From assembly GCF_000314005.1 (NCBI RefSeq), contig NZ_JH980292.1, forward strand, positions 445,410 to 509,409: a stretch of DNA of 64,000 nt, read 5' to 3'. The notes beneath the pieces are model-generated. The model saw only the letters and a list, made by a program, of their open reading frames with translations. It was not told the origin of the DNA and searched no databases. The stretch is from Spirulina subsalsa PCC 9445 (GTDB lineage Bacteria; Cyanobacteriota; Cyanobacteriia; Cyanobacteriales; Spirulinaceae). This document shows positions 35,513 to 45,171 of this stretch, piece by piece. Within the stretch, counting starts at the first letter, position 1. Each line of letters opens with the position of its first letter. The position numbers were made by a program, and so were the translations under genes.

Positions 35513-35732
35513 TATAATCGATTGCATCGTTGAGACTCCAACAGGAAGCGCGAGAACCAAGCGTCAAACAACGATACTCCTGCGGAAGGTGGGAGTCTGC
35601 CTGTGGACGCTGAGTAAGACCAAAAGGATTTGATTCTGGCGGCTTCGGCGGTTGAAGCAGGAAGCCTTGATTGTATGTGATTCAATCGTCGGTACTTCAC
35701 TCGTTTTATAATCACCTCTCAAGGAGTCAGTC
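35513..35732 (+). promoter_or_regulatory. Promoter and structured leader of the response regulator
   Basis: A perfect -10 box, TATAAT, lies at 35513-35518, about 215 bases before the GTG start. The leader contains ATCGTTG (35526-35532) pairing with CAACGAT (35569-35575), AGACTCC (35533-35539) with GGAGTCT (35592-35598), AGCGTC (35560-35565) with GACGCT (35606-35611), and ACTCC (35576-35580) competing for the same GGAGT. A ribosome-binding AAGGAG is at about 35720. No known RNA family was recognised. Confidence 0.5.
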
Positions 35733-36314
35733 GTGGCCACTCAAAAGATATTAGTCATTGACGACAGCCGGGTTATTCGACGAATGGTTAAAGATATGTT
35801 GCCTGCGGGTAATGTAGAAGTCATTGAAGCGAAAGACGGTGTAGAAGGACTAGATTTAATTCACAAGGAGCATCCCAACCTGATTATGTTGGATTTTTTG
35901 CTCCCCAAAAAGAGTGGCTGGGATGTTTATCAAGAACTACAGAAAGACCCTCAATTGTGTTATATCCCCTTGATGTTGATGTCAGGGCGCAAAGAAGAGG
36001 TGACAGAAAAACTCCCAGAACCCTTTCAATTCTTCGCCTTTGTCGAAAAGCCCTTTGAGAAAAAACAACTCGTCGGGGCGATTAAAGAGGCGATGCAAAA
36101 AGCCGCCCAGAAGAAAAAAGCAGTCCCCGCTCCCACAGGTGCTCCCTCAGCAGCCACTCCGGCGGCGGCAGCTACTCCTGCGGCTGGCGGCGGGGCATCA
36201 AGTGCCGAAATTCAAGCCCTCAAGAAACAAATCGCACAGATGCAAGGTGAAATCAATTTGTTGAAGAAACAGTTAGGACAAGTTGTTACCCTCATCAAGC
36301 AAAAGTTGAAATAA
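35733..36314 (+). CDS. Response regulator with Ala-rich linker and coiled coil
   Basis: A 193-residue protein. Residues 1-120 are a receiver domain with acidic pair Asp10-Asp11, phosphoacceptor Asp54 (MLDFLLPKKSG), the MSGR switch and Lys106 (VEKPF). Residues about 125-155 are a PAPTGAPSAATPAAA-type flexible linker, and 157-193 form a charged heptad helix (EIQALKKQIAQMQGEINLLK). No DNA-binding domain is present. It may act by protein contacts, as in CheY/PilG-like pathways. The start is GTG after AAGGAG. Upstream is an unusually long structured leader; a good terminator follows. Confidence 0.88.
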   Translation: MATQKILVIDDSRVIRRMVKDMLPAGNVEVIEAKDGVEGLDLIHKEHPNLIMLDFLLPKKSGWDVYQELQKDPQLCYIPLMLMSGRKEEVTEKLPEPFQFFAFVEKPFEKKQLVGAIKEAMQKAAQKKKAVPAPTGAPSAATPAAAATPAAGGGASSAEIQALKKQIAQMQGEINLLKKQLGQVVTLIKQKLK

Positions 36315-36341
36315 TTCTCTGAGTGTGCCGCCAGATATCCC

Positions 36342-36376
36342 AAACCCGGTTTTAACGTGAAACGCGGGTTTTTTCG
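36342..36376 (+). terminator. Intrinsic terminator
   Basis: AAACCCG (36342-36348) pairs with CGGGTTT (36365-36371), followed by a T run, 28 bases after the response-regulator stop. Confidence 0.85.
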
Positions 36377-36454
36377 TTTTTAGTACCTTAAAAAGTGCGA
36401 AATGGTATATAATGTTTAACATTCTTAACATTGTAGCGCTTTAAAAAACCATCC

Positions 36455-36868
36455 ATGAGTGTTGTTCCTCCCGTTTTACCTGCCATTAGCGCAGCGATTA
36501 TGATTACTTGTTTTTTTGCCATTGCCTTTGGGTTTATTTTCAAGGATATGCTGGAATATCAAGTAGCGTTGTGGAATATTAAGCGCCAAACCCAAGCTAC
36601 GATTAATTACAAAAACCCCAGTTTAATTGTAGCTTATTTAGCCTTGACGGTTTTTATGACGCTCTTTGTAGGGGAATGTCTTTCCGTGTTTCAAATTGGC
36701 TATTTATTCGCCTCAATTTTAGCGGTTGTGGTGGTTATTCCCACCGCGCTTTTAGTTTGGGTACAACTGGGAGAAATGTTGAAGCTACTGGCTATTGGTG
36801 GCTCTCAAGCAATTGATATTGATAGCTATTTATCCATGCCGGAGTTGGAAGCTAAGGCAAAAAAATAA
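36455..36868 (+). CDS. Conserved-looking membrane protein, unknown function
   Basis: A 137-residue protein with three hydrophobic segments (about residues 9-29, 56-74 and 83-106). The cytoplasmic loop after the first is basic (WNIKRQTQATINYKNPS). The tail is IDSYLSMPELEAKAKK. No family is recognised with certainty. A TATAAT-like box (36404-36411) about 45 bases upstream marks its own promoter, after the terminator of the preceding gene. Confidence 0.7.
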   Translation: MSVVPPVLPAISAAIMITCFFAIAFGFIFKDMLEYQVALWNIKRQTQATINYKNPSLIVAYLALTVFMTLFVGECLSVFQIGYLFASILAVVVVIPTALLVWVQLGEMLKLLAIGGSQAIDIDSYLSMPELEAKAKK

Positions 36869-37018
36869 AGGGAACAAGGGAATGGGGAATAGGTAATAGG
36901 TAATAGGTAATAAGTCTTAATTCCTCGTCTTTCCCTCTCCCCGACTCCTGACTCCCCCCTATTGCCTTTTGCCTCTTCCCAACTCCTTATTTCTTATGAC
37001 CTGATTCCCGTCTCAAAA

Positions 37019-37573
37019 ATGCAATTACTCACTAAAAAATTCACGATTGAACAATATCAAAAAATGGGTGAAATGGGTATTTTTGCCCCAGAGGAACGGG
37101 TTGAGTTAATCAAGGGAGAAATTATTGCGATGTCGGCCATTGGTTTACAACACGCGGTAGTTACCAATCGCTTAACTAATTTCTTCCCTCGTCAATTGGG
37201 GGATAGAATGATTATGACGGTTCAGAATCCCATCCGACTCAATAATTCCTCTGAACCTCAACCCGATCTTGCCCTACTTAAACCCCGTACAGATTTTTAT
37301 GCTCAAAAGTTCCCGACACCCGATGATGTTTTACTGTTAATTGAAGTGGCGGATTCTAGTCTTACCTATGATCAGGAAATTAAAATGCCACTCTATGCAG
37401 AAAATGGGATTCCTGAGTTCTGGCTGGTTAATCTTAATCTTCAGGTTTTAACGGTGTATCGAGAACCGGATGGAAAAACCTATCAACAACAGCAAAATAT
37501 GGGGGACAATCAAAGAATTGCCCCTCTTGCTTTTCCGGATTTAATCATTGATTTTAGTACCATTTTTGGTTAA
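37019..37573 (+). CDS. Uma2 family endonuclease-like protein
   Basis: A 184-residue Uma2-family protein. It has ERVELIKGEIIAMSAIG, NNSSEPQPDLALLKPRTD (metal-site Asp), VLLLIEVADSSLTYD (metal-site Glu) and AENGIPEFWLVNL (the lysine seen in some family members is not evident). The open frame reaches 36962, but ATG 37019 gives the natural start MQLLTKKFTIEQYQKM. It is a single gene, preceded by low-complexity repeats. Confidence 0.88.
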   Translation: MQLLTKKFTIEQYQKMGEMGIFAPEERVELIKGEIIAMSAIGLQHAVVTNRLTNFFPRQLGDRMIMTVQNPIRLNNSSEPQPDLALLKPRTDFYAQKFPTPDDVLLLIEVADSSLTYDQEIKMPLYAENGIPEFWLVNLNLQVLTVYREPDGKTYQQQQNMGDNQRIAPLAFPDLIIDFSTIFG

Positions 37574-37714
37574 GCTCATTGAAACTCTTTCAATCGGGCT
37601 TGCTTAATAAAACTAGATGCTAGAACCCAGAAATTAACAGGAAATAGGCAATCTTAAAAAGTTAGGGCTGAAAGTGAGAAATCAATAGTATTTGTTAGAA
37701 AAAATAAGACCCCA

Positions 37715-38587
37715 TTAAGCAAAAACAACGGTACGAGTTCCGTAGACTAACACCCGATTTTGTAGATGAAACCGCACGGCTCTGGCTAATACTAACCGTT
37801 CTAAATCTTTCCCTTTACGGATTAAATCTTGTACGGTGTCGCGGTGACTAATTCTCACCACATCTTGTTCAATAATCGGGCCTTCGTCTAAATCTGCGGT
37901 GACATAGTGAGCCGTTGCGCCGATGATTTTAACGCCTCGTTCGTAGGCGCGTTGATAGGGATTGGCACCGGGGAAAGCGGGGAGAAAAGAGTGATGAATG
38001 TTAATAATTTTTGAAAATTGTTTAACAAAATCTGGGCTTAAAATTTGCATATATTTGGCTAAAACAACTAAATTGATTTGATATTTTTCTAAAAGCTCTA
38101 ATTGTTGAGCCTCTTGTTCTAATTTGGTGTCTTTGGTGATGGGAATATGATAAAAGTCTATGCCAAATTGCTCGGCAAGGGGTTTTAAGATGGCATGATT
38201 GCTGATGATTAGGGGGATGTCTACGGTGAGTTCTTTGGCTTGCCAACGCCAGAGTAAATCGAGTAAACAATGATCTTGTTTTGTCACCCAAATGGCGAGA
38301 CGGGGGAGGGTGTCGGAAAAGTGGAGTTGCCAGGTGGCGTTAAGGGGTTTGGCGATCGCACCAAAAGCTGGATCAATCACCTCGCGGGGTAAGTTAAAGC
38401 CCTCTAACTGCCATTCTAGGCGGGTTAAGAATAATCCCTGTTGGAAATCAGTATGTTGATCGGCATGAATAATATTGCCCCCATAGGAGTAAATAAAATC
38501 AGCAATTTTGGCAACTAAGCCCTTTTGATCAGGACAGGAAACCAATAAGGTCGCGGTGGAATTGTTCATAACAGTTACTTCATTCAT
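37715..38587 (-). CDS. purU: Formyltetrahydrofolate deformylase
   Basis: A 290-residue PurU: an N-terminal ACT domain (LLVSCPDQKGLVAKIADFIYSYGGNI) and a C-terminal formyltransferase-fold hydrolase with NLVVLAKYMQILSP, NIHHSFLPAFPGANPY and the GATAHYVTADLDEGPIIEQ signature. It releases formate from 10-formyl-THF, supplying formate and balancing one-carbon units. The ATG at 38585-38587 or an internal one six codons later could be used. Confidence 0.95.
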   Translation of the reverse strand: MNEVTVMNNSTATLLVSCPDQKGLVAKIADFIYSYGGNIIHADQHTDFQQGLFLTRLEWQLEGFNLPREVIDPAFGAIAKPLNATWQLHFSDTLPRLAIWVTKQDHCLLDLLWRWQAKELTVDIPLIISNHAILKPLAEQFGIDFYHIPITKDTKLEQEAQQLELLEKYQINLVVLAKYMQILSPDFVKQFSKIINIHHSFLPAFPGANPYQRAYERGVKIIGATAHYVTADLDEGPIIEQDVVRISHRDTVQDLIRKGKDLERLVLARAVRFHLQNRVLVYGTRTVVFA

Positions 38588-38648
38588 GGACTGATGCGGT
38601 TTGTCACTTAGGGCAAGCTTGAGGTAGGGAAATCTCCCCCCTCTTAAA

Positions 38649-39281
38649 CTACTGACTCAACCAAGCAATGGCGCTCCGAATCCATTCCTCTGGGGCGGGA
38701 TTTTTCATTAACTGGGCATCCCCACTTAAAACTGAAAACGCCTGTTCAATTTCGTCGTTATCATAGCCCAAGGCCAATAAAGTCATCTCGACATCGGCTT
38801 GGATTTCTGGGGAAGGTAAGGGGGACTTGCCACTTAAAACCACCCCCGATTGTTCCCGCCATTGGGCTAATTTAGTGCGTAATTCTAGGGAAATCCGTTC
38901 CGCCGTTTTTTTGCCCACTCCGGGGGTTTTCGAGAGGGTTTGGATGTTCCCCGCTACAATGGCTTGAACCAGATCCGCAATGCCGAGGGTGTCGATGAGT
39001 GCGATCGCCAACTGGGAGCCAATCCCACTCACACTGATTAAATGGCGGAATAAATCCCGTTCCGCGGCCGACTCAAAGCCGTATAAAATCAGGGCATCCT
39101 CCCGGACTTGTTGATGAGTAAACACCTGCATCTGATCCTCCGTCTCTAGGGTAATATGTCGCCCCCACCGGGAGGGAATTTGGATCTCATAGCCCACCCC
39201 CTGCACCTCTAGCCACAAAAGGACTCGACCGTTGAGACTCTTGACAATAGCGATCGCCTTCCCCTTCAAATAAGCCAGCAT
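38649..39281 (-). CDS. ruvA: Holliday junction DNA helicase subunit RuvA
   Basis: A 210-residue RuvA. The N-terminal OB domain reads MLAYLKGKAIAIVKSLNGRV and VQGVGYEIQIP, followed by helix-hairpin-helix motifs (LISVSGIGSQLAIALID, LSKTPGVGKKTAERISLEL) and domain III (EMTLLALGYDNDEIEQA). It binds four-way junctions and recruits RuvB. The start codon overlaps the pyrE stop by one base. Confidence 0.95.
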   Translation of the reverse strand: MLAYLKGKAIAIVKSLNGRVLLWLEVQGVGYEIQIPSRWGRHITLETEDQMQVFTHQQVREDALILYGFESAAERDLFRHLISVSGIGSQLAIALIDTLGIADLVQAIVAGNIQTLSKTPGVGKKTAERISLELRTKLAQWREQSGVVLSGKSPLPSPEIQADVEMTLLALGYDNDEIEQAFSVLSGDAQLMKNPAPEEWIRSAIAWLSQ

Positions 39282-39844
39282 TAACCCCTTAACTCCTGCG
39301 TTCTCCGTTGTAAATCCTCAATCCGGAACAGCACCTCAAACGTCAGACCAACAGACTCATAAAACTCCCGTCCGCCCTGTTCCCGATCCACCAAAGCCAT
39401 CACTTGATTCACCCGATAGCCCGCATCCCGTAAGCGTTCCACCGCCAACATCGCCGACTTCCCCGTTGTCACCACATCTTCCAACACCACCACCGAAGCC
39501 CCGGCCTCTAAACTCGGCCCCTCAATATAGGCCTTCGTGCCGTGTCCTTTGGCCTCCTTGCGCACAATCAAGGCCGGAATGGGTTGATTTTCCAAGGCAG
39601 ACACCACACTAACAGCCGTCACAATGGGATCCGCCCCCAAAGTCAATCCCGCCACCCCTTGGGTTCCTTGGGGGAGACATTCCCACAACAAGCGCCCCAC
39701 CAGTAAAGCACCTTCCGCCCGGAGTGTCACCTGTTTTCCGTTGATATAGTAGGTGCTACGTTGCCCAGAGGACAGGACAAAATCTCCCTCTTGATAAGCA
39801 TATTGAACCAGTAAATCTAATAATTGTTGACGCAATTCAATCAT
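39281..39844 (-). CDS. pyrE: Orotate phosphoribosyltransferase
   Basis: A 187-residue PyrE of pyrimidine synthesis, which joins orotate to PRPP. It has FVLSSGQRSTYYINGKQVT, VAGLTLGADPIVTAVS and the PRPP-binding VVVLEDVVTTGKSAM. Length is normal for the bacterial enzyme. It is translationally coupled to ruvA downstream (TAATG). Confidence 0.95.
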   Translation of the reverse strand: MIELRQQLLDLLVQYAYQEGDFVLSSGQRSTYYINGKQVTLRAEGALLVGRLLWECLPQGTQGVAGLTLGADPIVTAVSVVSALENQPIPALIVRKEAKGHGTKAYIEGPSLEAGASVVVLEDVVTTGKSAMLAVERLRDAGYRVNQVMALVDREQGGREFYESVGLTFEVLFRIEDLQRRTQELRG

Positions 39845-40006
39845 GGAAAACCTCTAAGATAGGGCGGTTAGGATAGAGGATGATTCCTCTCCCTCCTTTA
39901 TTTTCCCATTGGATTGCCTGTTCACCGAATCCCGTTCAAGCTCTGAGGAGGTCATGTTAAGATCGAGGGGCTTTGTCAGGCAAAATCGTTGTGAGGACTT
40001 AAATCC

Positions 40007-40504
40007 ATGATGTGGCTACGATTCTCCTTCCGAGACGCTGCGCGATTCTCCTTCCGAGACGCTTCGCGAACGCGCTTTTGGCTTTCCACAGGCGTTACTG
40101 CTCTGATTCTCAGCAGTTTTACCTCCCCAGCGTTAGCCCAATTTCTCTCTACCCCCGTCGGCATTAATCCCATTCGCCTAGATCCTATTCCCGAAGCCTT
40201 TAGACGCGCTTTAACCTTTAGTTCTCAAGACACCTTTTCCACCACCTTCACCACTGGGCGACAACTCGATTTTATGTTTGGATTGGGGGGCTTTCCTGAA
40301 GTAGAACTCAATCGGGATATTTCCTTAGTTCATAAAGTGTATGAAGATGTTTTAAGGCAACAATACTCCAGCGGCCCCATTCTCCGCTCCCCTGACCTAG
40401 AAAATCCCTACAATTCCTCTCTCCGCACCAATCCCCTCTATACCCAGCCCGGACAAGCCCTGCCGGGGGGAGAATTTGTCCTGCCTCGTCCCTTTTTGCC
40501 TTGA
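40007..40504 (+). CDS. Exported protein of unknown function
   Basis: A 165-residue protein. The N-terminus has a duplicated RFSFRDA stretch, followed by a signal-peptide-like hydrophobic segment (WLSTGVTALILSSFTSPALAQ) with an AxA cleavage site. The mature part contains PIRLDPIPEAFRRALTFSSQD and FGLGGFPEVELNRDISLVHKVYEDVLRQQ. No family is recognised. The duplicated N-terminal DNA (CCGAGACGCT-type palindromic repeats, 40030-40072) looks like a dispersed repeat inserted in frame. A start further downstream, closer to the signal peptide, is possible. Confidence 0.65.
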   Translation: MMWLRFSFRDAARFSFRDASRTRFWLSTGVTALILSSFTSPALAQFLSTPVGINPIRLDPIPEAFRRALTFSSQDTFSTTFTTGRQLDFMFGLGGFPEVELNRDISLVHKVYEDVLRQQYSSGPILRSPDLENPYNSSLRTNPLYTQPGQALPGGEFVLPRPFLP

Positions 40505-40567
40505 AACCTTAAGGGAGCAGGGGAGCAGGGGAGCAGGGGAGAGGGGGAGTTGATAATTATTAACTAT

Positions 40568-40632
40568 TCCCGACTCCCGACTCCCGACTCCCGACTCCCG
40601 ACTCCCGACTCCCGACTCCCGATTCCCGATTC
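40568..40632. repeat. Heptamer array (CCCGACT)
   Basis: About nine TCCCGAC/TCCCGAT units, preceded by GGGAGCAGGGGAG-type repeats and the same GGGGGAGTTGAT...TATTAACTATT leader as the array at 12896. The two loci are therefore copies of a larger composite element. Confidence 0.82.
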
Positions 40633-41990
<1,358 letters not shown>

Positions 41991-42153
41991 GCTTGGTGAT
42001 GCGGTAGAGAAATTAATTATCAATTGTCAATTTTTGACCATTCATTTATGAATTTTAAGTAAAGATTTATTTTCTGGCTTGAGGTGAGGAAACTTTTTCT
42101 ATAATATTAGGCATCTTCTTATTCAAAATCGCTGTATTTTAGTTCGGGTGAGG

Positions 42154-42750
42154 ATGCAACAAATGTTAACTTGGGTGAAAAATACTCATCTTACTCGGAG
42201 TCTCCTGTTCGGGTCTGCGATCGCCATGATCAGCTTATTGGGGCATCAAACCCAGATGAGCGCCTCTCGTTCCCCCGGAACTTACTCCTCCGCCCTTGGT
42301 TCTGTAGCCGCCTTAGACTTGCCGGAATTAGGTAATCCTGACCGTTATCTCCCCAATGAACTGGAAGTTCACCTCGTCCTACGCTTACGGGAACGTCGGG
42401 TGTATGTGTATCAAGGGGACGAACGGAAAGCCAGCTATCCCGTCGCCATCGGCACATCTCGCACTCCCACCCCTACCGGGACCTTTGAAGTGTTCCAAAT
42501 GGTTGAAAATCCCATCTGGCAAAATCCTTGGACAGGTCAAGTGACCGCACCGGGTCCCAATAGTGCTTTAGGTGTGCGTTGGATTGGCTTTGCTAATATG
42601 TCCAATGGGATTATTGGGTTTCATGGTACCCCCACAGTCAATTCTATTGGTCACGCGGCATCTAATGGCTGTGTGCGGATGTTTAATCATGATGTGGTTG
42701 CCCTGTTTGAACAAGTTAAAATGGGAACCAAAGTGATTGTTGAGCCGTAA
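42154..42750 (+). CDS. L,D-transpeptidase (YkuD), first of a pair
   Basis: About 198 residues, with an N-terminal hydrophobic signal or anchor (about residues 15-33). The YkuD catalytic domain has ELEVHLVLRLRERRVYVYQGD, then HGTPTVNSIGHAASNGCVRM, in which the His and the Cys of SxGCVRM are the catalytic residues. It would make 3-3 peptidoglycan crosslinks or attach proteins in the periplasm. A GTG at 42148 is an alternative start. Its stop overlaps the next gene by one base (TAATG), so the two are translationally coupled. Confidence 0.9.
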   Translation: MQQMLTWVKNTHLTRSLLFGSAIAMISLLGHQTQMSASRSPGTYSSALGSVAALDLPELGNPDRYLPNELEVHLVLRLRERRVYVYQGDERKASYPVAIGTSRTPTPTGTFEVFQMVENPIWQNPWTGQVTAPGPNSALGVRWIGFANMSNGIIGFHGTPTVNSIGHAASNGCVRMFNHDVVALFEQVKMGTKVIVEP

Positions 42751-43358
42751 TGTGGACTGTGTTTGAGCTTAAGACTTATCAACTCGCTCCAGTTCAGGCT
42801 TTCCCCTCTCGATTCCGGGGGTATTGTCTGACTGGGGCGATTCTCTGTATTTTATGGGGACAGGGCAGCATAGCGGCCGCCTCCACCCCCTCGGCCGTGG
42901 GTCTATTGTCGGAGATGATCCCCTTTGAGGTTCCCACTTTGGGGGAATCTTCCCGTTTCCTACCCGATGAGATTCCGGGGCGTTTGGTCTTAAGATTGCG
43001 CGATCGCCGGGTGTATTACTATGTGGGGGATGAATTAGTCGTGAGTTACCCGGTGGCCATTGGTCGTCAAGGGTGGGAAACGCCCAAGGGACAGTTTGAA
43101 GTCCAGCAAAAAGTCGTTAATCCCGTCTGGGAACACCCCTTTACCCGTGAACGAGTTCCCCCCGGCCCCGATAATCCTCTAGGGAGTCACTGGATTGGTT
43201 TCTGGACTGATGGAAACAACGCCATTGGGTTTCATGGCACCCCCCAAGAGGAGTTAATCGGTCAAGCGGTTTCTCATGGTTGTGTACGCATGAGAAATGC
43301 GGATATTGCCGCTTTATTTGAAAAGGTTAAAGTGGGAACTGTCGTCATTGTTGAGTAA
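42750..43358 (+). CDS. L,D-transpeptidase (YkuD), second of a pair
   Basis: A 202-residue paralogue of the preceding gene with the same layout: an N-terminal hydrophobic segment (about residues 25-45), GRLVLRLRDRRVYYYVGDELVVSYP, and the catalytic HGTPQEELIGQAVSHGCVRM. A tandem duplication followed by divergence is likely. Placement directly downstream of hetR is notable but may not be functional. Confidence 0.9.
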   Translation: MWTVFELKTYQLAPVQAFPSRFRGYCLTGAILCILWGQGSIAAASTPSAVGLLSEMIPFEVPTLGESSRFLPDEIPGRLVLRLRDRRVYYYVGDELVVSYPVAIGRQGWETPKGQFEVQQKVVNPVWEHPFTRERVPPGPDNPLGSHWIGFWTDGNNAIGFHGTPQEELIGQAVSHGCVRMRNADIAALFEKVKVGTVVIVE

Positions 43359-43465
43359 CTGGACTAGGGAACGGGGAACGGGGAATAGGGAATAGGGAAT
43401 AAGTCTTAATTCCCCCTCTCCCCCGCTCCCCTGCTCCCCTGCTCCCTTCCCGTTCCCTAGCCCAC

Positions 43466-44287
43466 CTATTCAGTAAGCCCCATACCTGTGAGTAATACCA
43501 AAAACCCAGCCTCAGTCCACTCCACCACAGCCCCGTAGGTGTCCCCCGTATGCCCCCCTAATTTACGGTTGAACCACCATCCGGTGAACAAAGCCAGTCC
43601 CATCCCTGCAATAGTACAGATCAGCACCCCTAACCATTTTTCTCTGTTCAGATATATTTGCAATAGCCCTAAACCCACTAAAACCAAGAACCCAATCAGG
43701 AGGTCTTGAGGAGAACGAAAGTATTGCTTATGAAACGCGCCCTTGCCTGTGGGTTTGAGATAGGGATAAAAGGCGATCGCACAAACCTGGCCCCAACGGC
43801 CCCAACCCGCCGCCCCCATAAGTCCCCAGAGGAGCGGTAAATCCCCCCGACTTAAATCATATAAAGCGACCGTTTTTAACAACAAAATAATCACCCCCAC
43901 CATCACCCCAAACGCCCCCGTATGGCTATCCTGCATCACCTCTAAGCGACGATTCGGGGTCAAAACAGCCAATCCATCGGCCGTATCCATTGCCCCATCT
44001 AAATGCAGCCCATTGGTCAACTGGAGCCATAACACCACTAACACCACACTGCGCGTTAAGTCAGGAACTCCTAACACCCCTAACCCGAAGTTAATCAGGG
44101 TTAATCCTGCCCCCAAAGCACAGCCAATGACCGGAGCCCAACGCGCAATCCGTTCAAAATGCAAAGACCACGAGGAAGGTAAAGGCAAGCTAGTATAAAA
44201 AACCACACCCCCCAAAAACGACCCTAGACAGGATAAGCTGCATTTTTTGAGCCACTTTATCCATTGATGTACTTGCAACTGCTTCAT
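43466..44287 (-). CDS. cobS: Adenosylcobinamide-GDP ribazoletransferase
   Basis: A 273-residue polytopic membrane enzyme that makes adenosylcobalamin (or pseudocobalamin) by joining the lower base ribotide to AdoCbi-GDP. Diagnostic motifs are LTNGLHLDGAMDTADGLAVL and RLEVMQDSHTGAFGVMVG. The C-terminus GHTGDTYGAVVEWTEAGFL is also family-typical. No other cobalamin genes are adjacent. Low-complexity repeats precede its 3' end. Confidence 0.94.
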   Translation of the reverse strand: MKQLQVHQWIKWLKKCSLSCLGSFLGGVVFYTSLPLPSSWSLHFERIARWAPVIGCALGAGLTLINFGLGVLGVPDLTRSVVLVVLWLQLTNGLHLDGAMDTADGLAVLTPNRRLEVMQDSHTGAFGVMVGVIILLLKTVALYDLSRGDLPLLWGLMGAAGWGRWGQVCAIAFYPYLKPTGKGAFHKQYFRSPQDLLIGFLVLVGLGLLQIYLNREKWLGVLICTIAGMGLALFTGWWFNRKLGGHTGDTYGAVVEWTEAGFLVLLTGMGLTE

Positions 44288-44743
44288 CTCCTGTTAAACT
44301 TGAGACAAGCGAGTTCAAGAATCTTGGGCTAAGATTGGGTCAGAGGTAGTTGTTAGGAAACTATCTTATTCCTGAATCCATTCCGACCCGTTTCGGATGA
44401 TCGATTTTAGAGAGATGCTATTTAGGGAAAAGATAGTCTAGACGTTCAGTTAGATGTTTAGTCGTTTGAATCTTCTCACTATAGGCCATTCTACTCTAAA
44501 AGTTTGGGAAGTAGATAATTATACCTAACACAACTTCTATTAAATTGCCAATAAGCTCAAAGTGTGACTTGTCTATTGGCCTATCTTTAGGGCTAAACCC
44601 TAGCGCTCTGAGTTGTTCAGAGCATAGTCGAAATAAGCCCCCATCTCATCAATGGCTTTTTCCCCATGAGTTATAATCAGTTCTCTCACTCTATCCCCGC
44701 TCCCTGTATAGTAGACACCGGTCTTATCGTCAATAAAGACGAT
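44288..44743. other. Intergenic region upstream of 44744 gene
   Basis: It holds the hairpin CTCTGAG-ttgtt-CAGAG (about 44608-44624). A minus-strand frame (44600-44815) encoding VYYTGSGDRVRELIITHGEK overlaps the start of the next gene and cannot be excluded as a small gene or remnant. Promoters were not pinpointed. Confidence 0.35.
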
Positions 44744-45121
44744 ATGCGTCGTCTGCTTAGTTCTTTGGGCAGGGTGCGTTATATTCATACATTGGACGAT
44801 CAGGTGCAAAATCAAGGTGAAGGTTGTATTTTAGAGGTTTTTACTGATCCAAGTCAGGCCACTTTAATCGCCAATCGGGCCTTATACATTAATGTCTGTA
44901 GCTTTGACTATTTGCATTTGCATCAATCTCCAGAAGGAGATAGTTTCTTTGATTTAGTGCAGGAAAACCGTCAGTTAAGGTTGATTTCTCTAGGAAATCC
45001 CTTAAATGATCCAGAAAGCTCCCGTAATTTAGATGAAGCGGCTTTAGAAGCCATGTTAACCCAAGTGCTTTCCGCCAAATGGGATGTACAAATGGATGAC
45101 GAAGACGATTGTCCTTTTTAA
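44744..45121 (+). CDS. Hypothetical protein upstream of tgt
   Basis: A protein of 125 residues beginning [20 protein letters not shown], then [27 protein letters not shown] and [29 protein letters not shown], ending in the acidic DDEDDCPF. It looks like a conserved cyanobacterial family, but I know no function. The frame extends to an ATG at 44666; I prefer 44744 because upstream residues overlap an antisense open frame and look less conserved, but this is uncertain. tgt begins 50 bases after the stop. Confidence 0.65.
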   Translation: MRRLLSSLGRVRYIHTLDDQVQNQGEGCILEVFTDPSQATLIANRALYINVCSFDYLHLHQSPEGDSFFDLVQENRQLRLISLGNPLNDPESSRNLDEAALEAMLTQVLSAKWDVQMDDEDDCPF

Positions 45122-45171
45122 TTCCTGTTCAATTAGGACAAATATCAGTACAAACCAAAGGGAAAACAAGA

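Noticed and set aside
35512-35715. Minus-strand frame across the response-regulator leader
   Set aside because: It covers a region whose strong base pairing explains the sequence better; no protein motif.
44600-44815. Minus-strand frame encoding GVYYTGSGDRVRELIITHGE
   Set aside because: Reads plausibly as protein but overlaps the start of the gene at 44744 and has no known family; kept only as a note.
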